Source: Enterobacter cancerogenus | Lineage (GTDB): Bacteria > Pseudomonadota > Gammaproteobacteria > Enterobacterales > Enterobacteriaceae | Reading direction: 5' to 3' | DNA length: 64,000 nt | NCBI GenBank assembly: GCA_000773965.1 | Contig: JRUP01000008.1 | Location: forward strand, 124,001 to 188,000 | Shown: positions 1 through 9,400 of the stretch, one piece after another | Layout: each line of letters opens with the position of its first letter | Position numbering within the stretch: the stretch's first letter is position 1 | Notes under the pieces: generated by a model | What the model was told of the DNA's origin: nothing | The model's input: only the letters and a program-made list of their open reading frames with translations | Databases searched by the model: none | Program-made: the position numbers and the translations under genes

Positions 1-447
1 TTCCATCCGGCCATCGGCGGTCACCGGGCCGTTCTGGAACAGGTTGAACGGTTCAGGCAGCGAGAAATACGTCACGCCAAAGGCTTTCATGCCCTCCAGC
101 AGGTTATCGACGCAGTTGCGATGGCCTTCAACGCCGAAATCGACGCTGAAGCGGGTGCGATCGCAGGCCGGTACGTTGGCATCGTGAATGCCGATGCTGT
201 CCGCCAGAATGCGCAGCATCGGACGGTTTTCACTCGACCACAGCGCATCGCCGGGCTTAAAGAACAGCGAGCGCAGATGCTGGCGGGTATGCACCGGCGA
301 CAGCTTTTCATTCAAATCATCGGCATTGACCGCGACGAAATCCGCCGCCTGCTGCCCTTCACTGTCAATCACGGTAATAAACTGGCCCTTACGCACGCGG
401 AAGGTTTTGCCATGGCCCGCAGGCACCGTCAGGTTGCACTGGCACAT
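1..447 (-). CDS. DUF1989 (urea carboxylase-associated) family protein, 3' end outside window
   Basis: Open frame of 149 codons from ATG at 447 running off the left edge, so the C-terminus is missing. Visible features are a Cys-rich start (MCQCNLTVPAG), then GQFITVIDSEGQQAADFVA, a LSPVHTRQHLRS segment, RPMLRILADSIGIHDANVPACD and a C-terminal PFNLFQNGP. This pattern fits the DUF1989 family, proteins often found beside urea carboxylase or amino-acid transport genes; the conserved Cys, His and Asp residues suggest metal binding, but the reaction is not established. The start lies 2 bases after the stop of the upstream binding-protein gene, with its ribosome site (CAGGAG) inside that gene's last codons, so the two are probably translationally coupled. 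Family call fairly sure, function unknown. Confidence 0.75.
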   Translation of the reverse strand, partial: MCQCNLTVPAGHGKTFRVRKGQFITVIDSEGQQAADFVAVNADDLNEKLSPVHTRQHLRSLFFKPGDALWSSENRPMLRILADSIGIHDANVPACDRTRFSVDFGVEGHRNCVDNLLEGMKAFGVTYFSLPEPFNLFQNGPVTADGRME

Positions 448-449
448 AA

Positions 450-1286
450 TTACTCCTGGGGAATGAAATCGCTGGCGGGCACGGTAAAGGTGGTGCCGAG
501 ATACTGCTGCTGCAGCTTCGTCAGTTCGCCATCTTTCTGCATTGCCAGAATATGGTCGCTGATGGCTTTGTTCAGGCTGCCGTCTTCTTTGCGTGTTGCC
601 CAACCCATCCACTGCGAAGGCCCAACTTCACCCACCTGCGCCACTTTTCCGGCGTATTTTTTCGCGACCGGGGCCAGCACGGAGATGTCGTCGTAAACGA
701 AGTCAGCGCGTTTGGTCATCAGGGTGCTAACCGTCTGATCCAGCGAATCCACGTTGATGATAGTGATCGGTTTTTTACCCTCTTTTTTCAGCTGCTCGTT
801 GAAGCCTTTCAGCAACTGCTCTGGCACGCTGGCGGTTTTTACCGCGCCACGCAGGCCAGACAGGCTCTCCGGGCTGAGCGTTTTGCCGCCGAAGGTGCTG
901 GCTTCACTTTCACGTACCAGCACGCCGTTAACGGTTTTGCTGTAAGGCACGGTGAACAGCACTTTCTTCGCGCGCTCGGCGGTAACGTTAAGAGAAGAAC
1001 CTTCGGCGTTGAACGAGCCAGAGATCAGGCCCGGCAAAATGCCGCTGAATGCGGTTTTCTGAAACTCCAGTTTCACACCGAGATCTTTGGCGAAGGATTG
1101 CATGATCGCCACGCTATAGCCGGTGATCTCGCCTTTGTCGTCGGTGTATTCGTATGGAGGAAAGGTTGGATCGATACCAACGGTAATTTTGCCGCTGCTT
1201 TTGATGTCACTCAGGGTATCGGCTTGCGCCTGCGCCATGGTGCCAACGGAGAGAAGTGCGGCGATCAGCAGTGCTGTTTTTTTCAT
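450..1286 (-). CDS. Periplasmic amino-acid-type ABC substrate-binding protein
   Basis: 278 residues, start ATG. Residues 1-22 form a classical signal peptide (Lys-Lys, hydrophobic core, AQAQA before DTLSDIK). The mature part is a family 3 solute-binding protein: GKITVGIDPTFPPYEY is the usual first strand, followed by GYSVAIMQSFAKDLGV and a late QWMGWATRKED. Such proteins capture polar amino acids or similar small cations in the periplasm for an ABC importer. No permease or ATPase is seen here; these would lie beyond the left edge after the DUF1989 gene, if present. It is downstream of an RpiR regulator on the same strand with a 252-base gap that holds a palindrome. The ligand cannot be read from sequence; linkage to DUF1989 hints at a nitrogen-rich compound. 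Confidence 0.85.
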   Translation of the reverse strand: MKKTALLIAALLSVGTMAQAQADTLSDIKSSGKITVGIDPTFPPYEYTDDKGEITGYSVAIMQSFAKDLGVKLEFQKTAFSGILPGLISGSFNAEGSSLNVTAERAKKVLFTVPYSKTVNGVLVRESEASTFGGKTLSPESLSGLRGAVKTASVPEQLLKGFNEQLKKEGKKPITIINVDSLDQTVSTLMTKRADFVYDDISVLAPVAKKYAGKVAQVGEVGPSQWMGWATRKEDGSLNKAISDHILAMQKDGELTKLQQQYLGTTFTVPASDFIPQE

Positions 1287-1406
1287 TGTGGTGTTTCCCT
1301 GGTGTTGGTGAAATGTCTTTTTCTACTGAGCATATTTTGTGCCAGTTTTTTCACCACCCAGCTAACACCTTTGGGGTAAAGAGGGTATTACTGAATAAAA
1401 TCAGTG

Positions 1407-1422
1407 AGAAACAATTGTTTCT
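1407..1422. promoter_or_regulatory. Perfect 16-bp palindrome, candidate operator for the RpiR regulator
   Basis: AGAAACAATTGTTTCT is a perfect inverted repeat in the gap between the RpiR gene and the binding-protein gene, 121 bases upstream of the latter's start. GAAA/TTTC-type palindromes are common operators of RpiR regulators. More GAAAC-like half sites follow at about 1436-1455, and an A/T-rich stretch (1420-1434) could hold a -10 box. That it is bound by the adjacent regulator is inference. Confidence 0.45.
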
Positions 1423-1538
1423 TTATTTTAAAAGTTAGTTTCTCAGGTTTCATAAACGCGAAAATGGACTGCGAGGATGAGACGATAGTTGCACATTTTT
1501 GGTGCGAATGCTGGCGCACGGCGCGCCAGAACGGGGCA

Positions 1539-2390
1539 CTATTCGAGTTCGTCGAGGGATTGGTGCAAGGCTTCAACCTGCGCCAGATAATCATTGCTGG
1601 TTTTGCCCATTTGCCGGGCCACCAGTGAGCAGAGCAGATTGCATACGCCGGAGAGCGCGGCGGTGCTGTCGAACATCAGGCTGCTGTCGGTGTGGCAGCG
1701 CACCACCCACTGCGCGTGACGCGCTGGTTTGCCGGAGAGCACATCGGCGATATACAGCATCGGCACGTTGCGTTCTGCCAGCGCATTCATCGCCGCTTCC
1801 AGCGCAGGCATACGGCGACGCAATCCAACGCAGATCACCACATCCTGCTGATGCAGCGCGGCGAGATGCTCCGCCAGCGAATCGCCGGGGCGCGGCAACA
1901 AACGCACGTCAGGATGGATATGCACCAGATCGCGGTAAATCAGCTGGGCAATGGTCTGGCTGTGACGCCAGCCCATCACTACCACGCGGCGTGATTGGGC
2001 AATGGCGCTCACCGCCTGCTCTAGCTGTTCACTGTCGAGCGTGCGATAGCTGTTGACCAGATTAGCGATCTCTTTTTCCAGGTGCTGCTGCATGATGCTG
2101 GCCAGCGGTGATGCGGTTGGCACGGCCTGCAAATAGAGCGGTGAACCGCTGCTCTGCATCTCACGCGCCTGACGGCGAGCGGCTTCATAGCTTTCGTAAC
2201 CGAGATGACGGAAAAAACGCGTGGTGGTGGCTTTGGAAACGCCCGCGCTCTGTGCCAGTTCAGTGGCGGTATTCATCGCCAGCTGGCCGGGTGCGGCCAG
2301 CAGCACGTCAGCCAGTCGCTGCTCGTGGCTGGAGAGTTGATCCCAGTGCTGTTGAATCCGGCCCTCTAACGTTGCCGCTTTTGCACTCAT
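1539..2390 (-). CDS. RpiR/MurR-family transcriptional regulator (HTH + SIS)
   Basis: 283 residues, start ATG. Residues 1-80 form the RpiR helix-turn-helix domain (QRLADVLLAAPGQLAMNT, then LAQSAGVSKATTTRFFRHLG, the recognition helix). Residues about 115-260 form a SIS sugar-isomerase-like effector domain (RRVVVMGWRHSQTIAQLIY; DVVICVGLRRRMPALEAAM). The usual phosphosugar-binding Gly/Ser pattern is modified (GWRHSQ), so the effector may not be a phosphosugar. It lies upstream of, and on the same strand as, the binding-protein and DUF1989 genes and probably controls them; the palindrome at 1407-1422 is a plausible site. The ordinary lysS terminator lies behind its own promoter region, so it is expressed separately from lysS. 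Confidence 0.85.
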   Translation of the reverse strand: MSAKAATLEGRIQQHWDQLSSHEQRLADVLLAAPGQLAMNTATELAQSAGVSKATTTRFFRHLGYESYEAARRQAREMQSSGSPLYLQAVPTASPLASIMQQHLEKEIANLVNSYRTLDSEQLEQAVSAIAQSRRVVVMGWRHSQTIAQLIYRDLVHIHPDVRLLPRPGDSLAEHLAALHQQDVVICVGLRRRMPALEAAMNALAERNVPMLYIADVLSGKPARHAQWVVRCHTDSSLMFDSTAALSGVCNLLCSLVARQMGKTSNDYLAQVEALHQSLDELE

Positions 2391-2503
2391 GGTGATTCCC
2401 TGAAAATAAAAAAACTATCCTGCACAGAGCGTGCCGGGTTGTCATCAGGAATTTTGCCAGGGGAATAGAAATGAAAATGCCGTCGGGTAAAAAGCAGCGT
2501 CAT

Positions 2504-2528
2504 AAAAAAGGCCGCCATCATGGCGGCC
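2504..2528 (-). terminator. Rho-independent terminator of lysS
   Basis: Perfect 19-bp palindrome at 2510-2528 (GGCCGCCAT centre) followed, in the minus direction, by six T (2504-2509). It sits 48 bases after the lysS stop codon. Confidence 0.9.
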
Positions 2529-2575
2529 TCTAAGGCCTACGGCAAAGTGCGCGGATTTATGCGCACCGATTTGCC

Positions 2576-4096
2576 TTACTTACTGGTTGGACGCAGAGCC
2601 GGGAACAGGATCACGTCGCGGATGGTGTGGCTGTTGGTGAACAGCATCACCATACGGTCGATACCAATGCCGAGACCTGCGGTTGGCGGCAGGCCGTGCT
2701 CCAGTGCAGTGACGTAGTCTTCGTCATAGAACATCGCTTCGTCATCGCCTGCATCTTTGGCATTAACCTGCTGCAGGAAACGCTCAGCCTGATCTTCTGC
2801 ATCGTTCAGCTCGGAGAAGCCGTTACCGATTTCACGGCCGCCGATGAAGAACTCAAAGCGGTCGGTGATTTCCGGGTTCTCGTCATTACGACGTGCCAGA
2901 GGTGACACTTCAGCCGGGTATTCAGTGATGAAGGTCGGCTGAATCAGGTGTGCTTCGGCGGTCTCTTCGAAGATCTCAGTGACGACGCGGCCCAGCCCCC
3001 AGCTCTTCTCTACTTTGATATGCAGCGATTTGGCAATCGCAACGGCTTTATCAAAGTCTTCCAGATCGTTCAGGTCGGTTTCCGGACGGTATTTCTTGAT
3101 CGCTTCACGCATGGTGAGCTTCTCAAACGGTTTACCGAAATCGAAGGTGTGGTCACCATAAGGCACTTCAGTGGTGCCCAGCACATCCTGCGCCAGGGTG
3201 CGGAACAGGCTTTCGGTCAGTTCGATCAGATCTTTGTAATCCGCATACGCCATATAGAGTTCCATCATGGTGAACTCTGGGTTATGACGTGGCGAAATAC
3301 CTTCGTTACGGAAGTTACGGTTGATCTCGAATACACGATCGAAGCCGCCTACCACCAGACGCTTCAGGTACAGCTCTGGTGCAATACGCAGGTACATGTC
3401 GATGTCGAGCGCATTGTGATGGGTGATGAACGGACGGGCTGACGCGCCGCCAGGGATCACCTGCATCATTGGGGTTTCCACTTCCATAAAGTCGCGGTTA
3501 ACCATGAACTGACGGATGCCGGCCATGATTTTGGAGCGCACTTTGAAAGTATTACGTGATTCGTCGTTAGAGATCAGATCGAGATAACGCTGACGGTAAC
3601 GGGTTTCCTGATCGGCCAGGCCGTGGAATTTATCCGGCAGTGGACGCAGCGCTTTGGTCAGCAGACGCAGTTCCGTGATGTGGATCGACAGCTCACCGGT
3701 TTTGGTCTTGAACAACTTACCGCGTGCGCCAAGGATATCGCCCAGATCCCATTTTTTGAACTGCTCGTTGTAGACGCCTTCTGGCAGATCGTCACGTGAA
3801 ACGTAGATCTGAATCTGGCCGCCAACATCCTGCAGGGTGGCAAAAGAGGCTTTACCCATGATGCGGCGGGTCATCATACGACCGGCCACGCTCACTTCAA
3901 CGCCGAGCGCTTCCAGCTCTTCGTTCTCTTTCGCGTCATAGCTGGCGTGCAGCACATCAGACGTGGTATCGCGACGGAAATCGTTAGGAAACGCGATGCC
4001 CTTTTCACGCAGCGCGCTGAGTTTTTCGCGACGCGCTTTCAGTTCGTTGTTTAACTCAAGGGCGGCATCAGCGCTCTGCGGTTGTTGTTCAGACAT
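2576..4096 (-). CDS. lysS: Lysyl-tRNA synthetase, class II
   Basis: 506 residues, close to E. coli LysS (505). Charges tRNA-Lys with lysine in the cytoplasm. The N-terminal anticodon-binding OB fold covers about residues 65-150. Class II motif 2 is at 258-280 ([17 protein letters not shown]), and motif 3 is at 473-500 ([14 protein letters not shown]), carrying the ATP-binding arginine. The start ATG follows the prfB stop by only 9 bases, the usual prfB-lysS operon arrangement, so it is probably co-transcribed with prfB. The strong hairpin at 2504-2528 ends the unit. Nothing odd is seen in the sequence. Confidence 0.97.
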   Translation of the reverse strand: MSEQQPQSADAALELNNELKARREKLSALREKGIAFPNDFRRDTTSDVLHASYDAKENEELEALGVEVSVAGRMMTRRIMGKASFATLQDVGGQIQIYVSRDDLPEGVYNEQFKKWDLGDILGARGKLFKTKTGELSIHITELRLLTKALRPLPDKFHGLADQETRYRQRYLDLISNDESRNTFKVRSKIMAGIRQFMVNRDFMEVETPMMQVIPGGASARPFITHHNALDIDMYLRIAPELYLKRLVVGGFDRVFEINRNFRNEGISPRHNPEFTMMELYMAYADYKDLIELTESLFRTLAQDVLGTTEVPYGDHTFDFGKPFEKLTMREAIKKYRPETDLNDLEDFDKAVAIAKSLHIKVEKSWGLGRVVTEIFEETAEAHLIQPTFITEYPAEVSPLARRNDENPEITDRFEFFIGGREIGNGFSELNDAEDQAERFLQQVNAKDAGDDEAMFYDEDYVTALEHGLPPTAGLGIGIDRMVMLFTNSHTIRDVILFPALRPTSK

Positions 4097-4105
4097 GTCG
4101 GTTCC

Positions 4106-5204
4106 TTATAACCCTGCTTTTAAACTTGCTTCAATGAAGCGGTCAATGTCGCCATCCAGCACCGCTTGCGTATTGCGCGTCTCTACGCCGGTGCGCAGAT
4201 CTTTGATACGTGAATCGTCGAGCACATAAGAACGAATCTGACTGCCCCAGCCAATGTCGGATTTGTTGTCTTCCGCGGCCTGCTTGTCGGCGTTCTTCTT
4301 CTGCATCTCATATTCGTACAGTTTTGCGCGCAACTGTTTGAAAGCTTGATCTTTGTTCTTGTGCTGTGAACGGTCGTTCTGGCACTGCACCACAATGTTG
4401 GTCGGCAAGTGGGTAATACGCACAGCAGACTCGGTTTTGTTAACGTGCTGACCACCCGCACCCGAGGCGCGGTAAACGTCGATACGCAGATCGGCGGGAT
4501 TGATGTCGATATCGATGTTGTCATCCACTTCCGGGTAGATAAACACCGAACTGAATGAGGTATGACGACGGCCGCCGGAGTCAAATGGACTCTTACGCAC
4601 CAGGCGATGGACGCCAGTTTCGGTACGCAGCCAGCCAAACGCGTAGTCACCGATGATTTTAATGGTGGCGGATTTAGTCCCGGCCACTTCACCGTCTGAC
4701 TCTTCAATGATTTCGGTTTTATAACCTTTGGCTTCCGCCCAACGCAGGTACATGCGCAGCAACATACTGGCCCAGTCTTGCGCTTCAGTACCGCCAGAAC
4801 CGGCCTGAATATCCATGTAGCAATCGGCGCTGTCATACTCGCCAGAGAACATGCGACGGAACTCGAGTTCGCCCAGCTTGGCTTCTAAACCATCCAGCTC
4901 GATAACGGCTTCGTTAAAGGTCTCTTCGTCGTCGGCTTCTACCGCCAGATCCAGCAAGCCCTGCACATCTTCCAGGCCCTGACGCATATGATCTAAGGTT
5001 TCTACTACCGCTTCCAGCGAAGCACGTTCTTTACCCAGCGCCTGCGCGCGTTCAGGTTCGTTCCAGACGTCAGGCTGTTCCAGCTCGGCGTTTACTTCTT
5101 CGAGGCGTTCTTTCTTGGCATCATAGTCAAAGATACCCCCTAAGAACGTCGCTGCGCTCGGTGAGGTCTTGAATACGATTTTTGACCGGATTAATTTCAA
5201 ACAT
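4106..5204 (-). CDS. prfB: Peptide chain release factor 2, made by programmed +1 frameshift
   Basis: RF2 reads UAA and UGA stops. The true start is ATG 5204-5202 ([18 protein letters not shown]); codon 26 is an in-frame TGA (5129-5127), and ribosomes shift +1 to continue at GAC (5128). This gives 25 + 340 = 365 residues, the length of E. coli RF2. Downstream one sees the SPF stop-recognition tripeptide ([13 protein letters not shown]) and the GGQ catalytic loop ([13 protein letters not shown]). A single open frame can be drawn upstream to 5347, but it bypasses the real start and gives an unrelated N-terminus. The gene autoregulates: low RF2 favours the frameshift. lysS follows after 9 bases. 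Confidence 0.97.
5127..5141 (-). promoter_or_regulatory. prfB +1 frameshift site
   Basis: On the minus strand the sequence reads AGGGGG-TAT-CTT-TGA-C: a Shine-Dalgarno-like AGGGGG (5141-5136), the slippery CTT (5132-5130) and the in-frame stop TGA (5129-5127) with a following C. This is the textbook RF2 autoregulatory element, with spacing identical to that in E. coli. Confidence 0.97.
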
Positions 5205-5415
5205 GGCTTTTCAGTCTTTTTTGACGATTCGGTGAAAGGGGATAAAAAGTAACGCGCTAGTTTACCCGAAACTGCGCGTACTTTGTAGCATTGCAGGTAT
5301 GCGAGATAGTGCAACAGTGCGCCCAAAGGGATTCGGTTACCCACCATGGCGAACCAGGGTCACTCGCTGCAGGTTACCGGGTGCGCTTTGACACGCCCCC
5401 GAATGAATGATGCGG

Positions 5416-7140
5416 TTATAGCGGCCAGATATGGTCGATAATCAGTTGAACCGAGCGGTTGCCACGGTATTCGTTGATATCCAGCTTATAGGCCAGCTTC
5501 ACCTGACGCACGCTGGTGTCAGGCCACAGGGTGGTATCAACGTTAAACGCGATGCCATCCAGCAACGGACCGCCGCCCAGTGGCTCGATCATCACCTTGA
5601 GATGACGTTCACCCACCAGCTTTTGTTGCAGCAGTTTGAACTGCCCGTCGAACACCGGTTCCGGGAACGCCTGGCCCCAGGGACCGGCTTCACGCAACAT
5701 CTCAGCGGTGTGCAGCGTGAACTCCTGCGCATGCAGTTCGCCGTCCGACCAAATCACGCCCTGCAACGCTTCGCCATCCAGCCACTCATCAATCAACGCA
5801 GCAAAACGCTCGCGGAACAGATCGTATTTTTCGGTTTCCAGCGATAATCCGGCCGCCATGGCGTGACCGCCGAACTTGATCATCATGCCGGGATAGAGCG
5901 TGTCGAGACGCTCAAGGGCATCGCGCAGGTGCAAGCCTGCGATCGAGCGACCGGAACCTTTCAGCGTACCATCGCCAGCGGGCGCGAAGGCGATCACCGG
6001 GCGATGGAAACGCTCTTTCAGCCGTGAGGCCAGAATGCCGACCACGCCCTGATGCCATTCGGGATGATAGAAGGCCAGCCCCAGCGGCAGATCGGTGTGC
6101 TGGCGTTCCAGCTCATCACACAGCGCCAGCGCTTCGCTCTTCATGCCCTGCTCAATCTCTTTGCGCGTCTGGTTCAGCGCATCAAGTTCGTTGGCAAGCA
6201 TGCGCGCCTGCGCAATGTCTTCGGTGAGCAGCAGTGCCACACCGACCGACATATCATCCAGTCGACCCGCCGCATTCAGGCGCGGTCCAACGGCAAAACC
6301 GAGATCGCTGGCCGCCAACTGACGCGCATCGCGGTTGGCGATCTCCAGCAGCGCACGAATCCCCGCCCGACATTTCCCAGCGCGGATGCGGCTTAAGCCC
6401 TGCCACACCAAAATGCGATTATTGGCATCCAGCGGCACCACGTCAGCCACTGTACCCAGCGCGACCAGATCCAACCACTCCGCCAGATTGGGCTCGTTTC
6501 GGCCATCACTAAACCAGTTCTGCAGACGCAGATGCGCACGCAGCGCCAGCATCAGATAAAACGCCACGCCCACACCGGCCAATGACCGCGAAGGGAAGGC
6601 GCTGTCATTGAGATTGGGGTTAACGATCGCTTCCGCGTCTGGCAACGTTTCGCCAGGCAAGTGGTGATCGGTGACCAGCACCGGAATACCGTGCTGATGG
6701 GCAGTCTCCACGCCTGCATGGGAAGAGATGCCGTTATCCACGGTGAGAATCATCTCTGCACCGCGCGCGCGCGCCTGTTCGACCACTTCAGGGCTCAGGC
6801 CGTAGCCATCTTCAAAGCGGTTAGGCACCAGATAATCGACGTTGCCGCCCATGCTGCGCAGCGCTAAGACCGTTAACGCGGTGCTGGTTGCGCCATCGGC
6901 ATCGAAATCACCGACCACCACAATACGGCGACCGGTTTCCAGCATCTGATTCAGTAAGGCTACCGCTTGATCGATGCCACCCAGGGTTTGCCACGGCAGT
7001 AGGTTTTTGGCACCGCGCTCAAGTTCGGCGGCCTCTTTTACACCGCGTTGCAGGTACAGGCGGCGCAGTAGCGGCGGAAAGGTATCAGGTAAGCTGGCGT
7101 CGGCCTGAATTTCACGCCGACGCAGTTCGACAGAATGCAT
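5416..7140 (-). CDS. recJ: Single-strand-specific 5'-3' exonuclease RecJ
   Basis: 574 residues from ATG 7140 (a GTG lies one codon upstream at 7143). RecJ degrades single-stranded DNA 5' to 3' in RecF recombination, mismatch repair and base-excision repair. DHH phosphoesterase motifs are visible: VVGDFDADGATST (residues 75-87), VTVDNGISSH-like TVDNG (about 134-138) and VTDHHLPG (156-163). The DHHA1 region contains GSGRS and KFGGHAMAAGLS, and an OB-fold tail follows. The gene lies between dsbC, which ends 9 bases upstream, and prfB, which starts 211 bases downstream; dsbC-recJ is the conserved operon pair. The E. coli protein is 577 residues, so this one is full length. Confidence 0.97.
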   Translation of the reverse strand: MHSVELRRREIQADASLPDTFPPLLRRLYLQRGVKEAAELERGAKNLLPWQTLGGIDQAVALLNQMLETGRRIVVVGDFDADGATSTALTVLALRSMGGNVDYLVPNRFEDGYGLSPEVVEQARARGAEMILTVDNGISSHAGVETAHQHGIPVLVTDHHLPGETLPDAEAIVNPNLNDSAFPSRSLAGVGVAFYLMLALRAHLRLQNWFSDGRNEPNLAEWLDLVALGTVADVVPLDANNRILVWQGLSRIRAGKCRAGIRALLEIANRDARQLAASDLGFAVGPRLNAAGRLDDMSVGVALLLTEDIAQARMLANELDALNQTRKEIEQGMKSEALALCDELERQHTDLPLGLAFYHPEWHQGVVGILASRLKERFHRPVIAFAPAGDGTLKGSGRSIAGLHLRDALERLDTLYPGMMIKFGGHAMAAGLSLETEKYDLFRERFAALIDEWLDGEALQGVIWSDGELHAQEFTLHTAEMLREAGPWGQAFPEPVFDGQFKLLQQKLVGERHLKVMIEPLGGGPLLDGIAFNVDTTLWPDTSVRQVKLAYKLDINEYRGNRSVQLIIDHIWPL

Positions 7141-7149
7141 CACTGTGGA

Positions 7150-7863
7150 TTAACCGCCTCGCTTCTGACCATCAAGAACCTGTTTCAGCTCCTGCGGGCC
7201 CTGATAGCCAGGGATCATCATGCCGGTATCGGTAAGAATGGCAGGCGTGCCCTGAATGCCGTACAGGATGCCCAGTTGATAATGCTTATCCAGATTGATT
7301 TTGCAGGTTTCTGGCGCATCCATCTGCGGCGCATCGCCTTTCATCGCTGCATCAAAGGCTTTGTTGCGATCGGCGCTGCACCAGATGGCGCGCATGGCTT
7401 TTTCCACCTGACCGTGCAGACCTTCACGCGGGAAAGCGAGGTAACGCACGGTGATGCCCAGCGCGTTGTAGTCGGCCATCTGCTCATGCAGCTTACGGCA
7501 GTAGCCACAAGTGATGTCGGTAAACACGGTAATCACGTGCTGCTCTTTTGGCGCTTTATAAACGATCATTTCCGGCGCCAGCGCGGTGATTTTTTTGTCC
7601 AGCAGCTGGTTGGTGACGTTCACCGGCTGCGCACCGCTAACATCGTAAAGCGGGCCCTGAATCATGTGTTTGCCATCTTCAGAGACGTACAGCACGCCGC
7701 TTTCGGTCAACACGGTTTTCATGCCTGGCAGCGGTGAAGACTGAATCTCTGTCTGCTGCAATCCGAGTTTTTTCAATGCTTGCTGAATGGCGCTGTCATC
7801 GGCATGAGCCAGACCGGCAAAGGCGCTGACCAGCAATGCCAGCATCGTTAACTGTTTTTTCAT
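7150..7863 (-). CDS. dsbC: Periplasmic disulfide isomerase DsbC
   Basis: 237-residue precursor from ATG 7863 (MKKQLTMLALLVS), chosen because a signal peptide ending LAHA at residue 21 begins there; longer in-frame starts overlap xerD. The mature protein has the N-terminal dimerisation domain and a thioredoxin fold with active site CGYC at residues 119-122 and the second conserved Cys pair (IWCSAD ... PETCKI). It rearranges wrong disulfides in the periplasm and is kept reduced by DsbD. It sits between xerD and recJ exactly as in E. coli, with gaps of 22 and 9 bases, so an operon is likely. Confidence 0.97.
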   Translation of the reverse strand: MKKQLTMLALLVSAFAGLAHADDSAIQQALKKLGLQQTEIQSSPLPGMKTVLTESGVLYVSEDGKHMIQGPLYDVSGAQPVNVTNQLLDKKITALAPEMIVYKAPKEQHVITVFTDITCGYCRKLHEQMADYNALGITVRYLAFPREGLHGQVEKAMRAIWCSADRNKAFDAAMKGDAPQMDAPETCKINLDKHYQLGILYGIQGTPAILTDTGMMIPGYQGPQELKQVLDGQKRGG

Positions 7864-7885
7864 CTCAATTCCTTGTTGCCGCGGT

Positions 7886-8779
7886 TCAAGCACGCGGATG
7901 ATGCTGTTGATGTAACTGACGCAGGCGCTCGGTAGCCACGTGCGTATAAATTTGGGTGGTGGAGAGGTCGCTGTGTCCCAGCAACATCTGTACGACGCGC
8001 AAATCCGCACCGTGGTTCAGTAAATGTGTGGCAAATGCGTGACGAAGCACGTGTGGTGATAGCTTTTCGCTGTCGATACCGGCAAGGGTGGCATAGTGTT
8101 TGATGCGATGCCAGAAAGTCTGACGCGTCATTTGTTGCGCGCGGTTACTGGGGAACATCACATCCAGCGTTTGCCCATTCAGCAACCACGGCCGACCGTG
8201 CGCCATATAGTGCTCCAGCCAGTAAATCGCTTCTTCACCTAATGGCACAAGTCGCTCTTTGTTACCTTTGCCGATCACGCGCACCACGCCCTGACGCAAA
8301 CTGATGTCGCTGAGGGTTAAACCCACCAGCTCCGACACACGTAAACCGGTGGCATACAGCAGTTCCAGCATCGCCTTGTCACGTAGCTCAAGCGGCACAT
8401 CAATACTCGGCGCCTGCAGCAGACGTTCTACCTGGTTTTCACTCAGATCTTTTGGCAATCGCTGCGGCAGTTTGGGCGCGGAGAGCAGTGCGCTGGGGTC
8501 ATCACTACGCAGCTTTTCGCGATAGAGGTATTGAAACAGACGGCGCATCGCGCTGAGCGTACGCGCAGAACTGGTGGCCTTGTAGCCGCCTTCGACGCGT
8601 TCGGCGAGAAACTGCTGCAGGTCAAGCGCTTCCAGCGTCAGCAGCGTGCGTTCGTGGTGGTGTAGCCAGCCGGTGAGCGTTTGCAAATCCTGGCGGTAGG
8701 ACGCAAGGGTATTTTGCGCCAGATTACGCTCAATCCAGAGCGCATCCAGAAATTGTTCAATCAGATCGCTATCCTGCAC
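7886..8779 (-). CDS. xerD: Site-specific tyrosine recombinase XerD
   Basis: 297 residues if read from GTG 8779 ([15 protein letters not shown]), which has a GGGGGGA ribosome site just upstream; an in-frame TTG at 8791 would add four residues. With XerC it resolves chromosome dimers at dif. Catalytic residues are visible: [12 protein letters not shown] (Arg), [12 protein letters not shown] (Lys), [12 protein letters not shown] (His-x-x-Arg), [15 protein letters not shown] (His and the nucleophilic Tyr). The N-terminal SAM-like core-binding domain covers residues 1-100. First gene of a xerD-dsbC-recJ run, divergent from fldB. Confidence 0.96.
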   Translation of the reverse strand: MQDSDLIEQFLDALWIERNLAQNTLASYRQDLQTLTGWLHHHERTLLTLEALDLQQFLAERVEGGYKATSSARTLSAMRRLFQYLYREKLRSDDPSALLSAPKLPQRLPKDLSENQVERLLQAPSIDVPLELRDKAMLELLYATGLRVSELVGLTLSDISLRQGVVRVIGKGNKERLVPLGEEAIYWLEHYMAHGRPWLLNGQTLDVMFPSNRAQQMTRQTFWHRIKHYATLAGIDSEKLSPHVLRHAFATHLLNHGADLRVVQMLLGHSDLSTTQIYTHVATERLRQLHQQHHPRA

Positions 8780-8881
8780 GGTTCCCCCCAAACACGTGTG
8801 AAATCGTGCTCATTATGCCTGAAAGTCACCTGCTTCTGGTACAATTGCGCCAAAGTGAGTTTCAGTCAGAGCATTAATTGC

Positions 8882-9400
8882 ATGAATATCGGTCTGTTTT
8901 ACGGTTCAAGTACCTGTTACACCGAGATGACGGCGGAGAAGATTCGCGATTTTATCGGTGAAGAGTTAGTCACGCTGCACAACCTCAAAGATGAGGATCC
9001 CTCGCTGATGGAGCAGTACGATTTGCTGATCCTCGGCATTCCCACCTGGGATTTCGGTGAGTTGCAGGAGGACTGGGAAGCAGTGTGGCAGCAACTGCCC
9101 GCGCTGAATTTGCAGGGTAAAATTGTCGCGCTGTACGGCATGGGCGATCAGGCCGAATATTCAGAATGGTTCCTGGATGCGCTCGGCATGCTGCATGAAT
9201 TGCTGCAGCCGATGGGCGTGCAGTTTGTTGGTTACTGGCCGCTGGAAGGCTATGAGTTTGCCAGCAAAAAACCACTCACGGCTGACGGCACCCAGTTTGT
9301 CGGCCTGGCACTCGACGACGTGAATCAGTTCGAGCTGAGTGACGATCGTGTCGAACAGTGGTGCGAACAGATTCTGACGGAAACGGCCGCACTGCTTTAA
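8882..9400 (+). CDS. fldB: Flavodoxin 2
   Basis: 172 residues from ATG 8882 ([15 protein letters not shown]); the frame is open further upstream but overlaps the xerD control region. A cytoplasmic FMN electron carrier. The phosphate-binding loop GSSTCYTEM, the first FMN-ring loop around [11 protein letters not shown] and the second loop around [12 protein letters not shown] are all present. It is divergent from xerD (102 bases between) and its stop overlaps the last codon of cptA on the other strand by 4 bases. Distinguished from fldA by context (xerD-fldB-cptA) and by C-terminal sequence. Confidence 0.94.
   Translation: MNIGLFYGSSTCYTEMTAEKIRDFIGEELVTLHNLKDEDPSLMEQYDLLILGIPTWDFGELQEDWEAVWQQLPALNLQGKIVALYGMGDQAEYSEWFLDALGMLHELLQPMGVQFVGYWPLEGYEFASKKPLTADGTQFVGLALDDVNQFELSDDRVEQWCEQILTETAALL

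Noticed and set aside
4106..5347. Single 413-residue frame covering prfB
   Set aside because: The true N-terminus is in another frame, upstream of a programmed TGA frameshift; the first part of this frame has no family resemblance.
7864..8010. N-terminal extension of dsbC by 49 codons
   Set aside because: It overlaps xerD and would bury the obvious signal peptide that starts at 7863.
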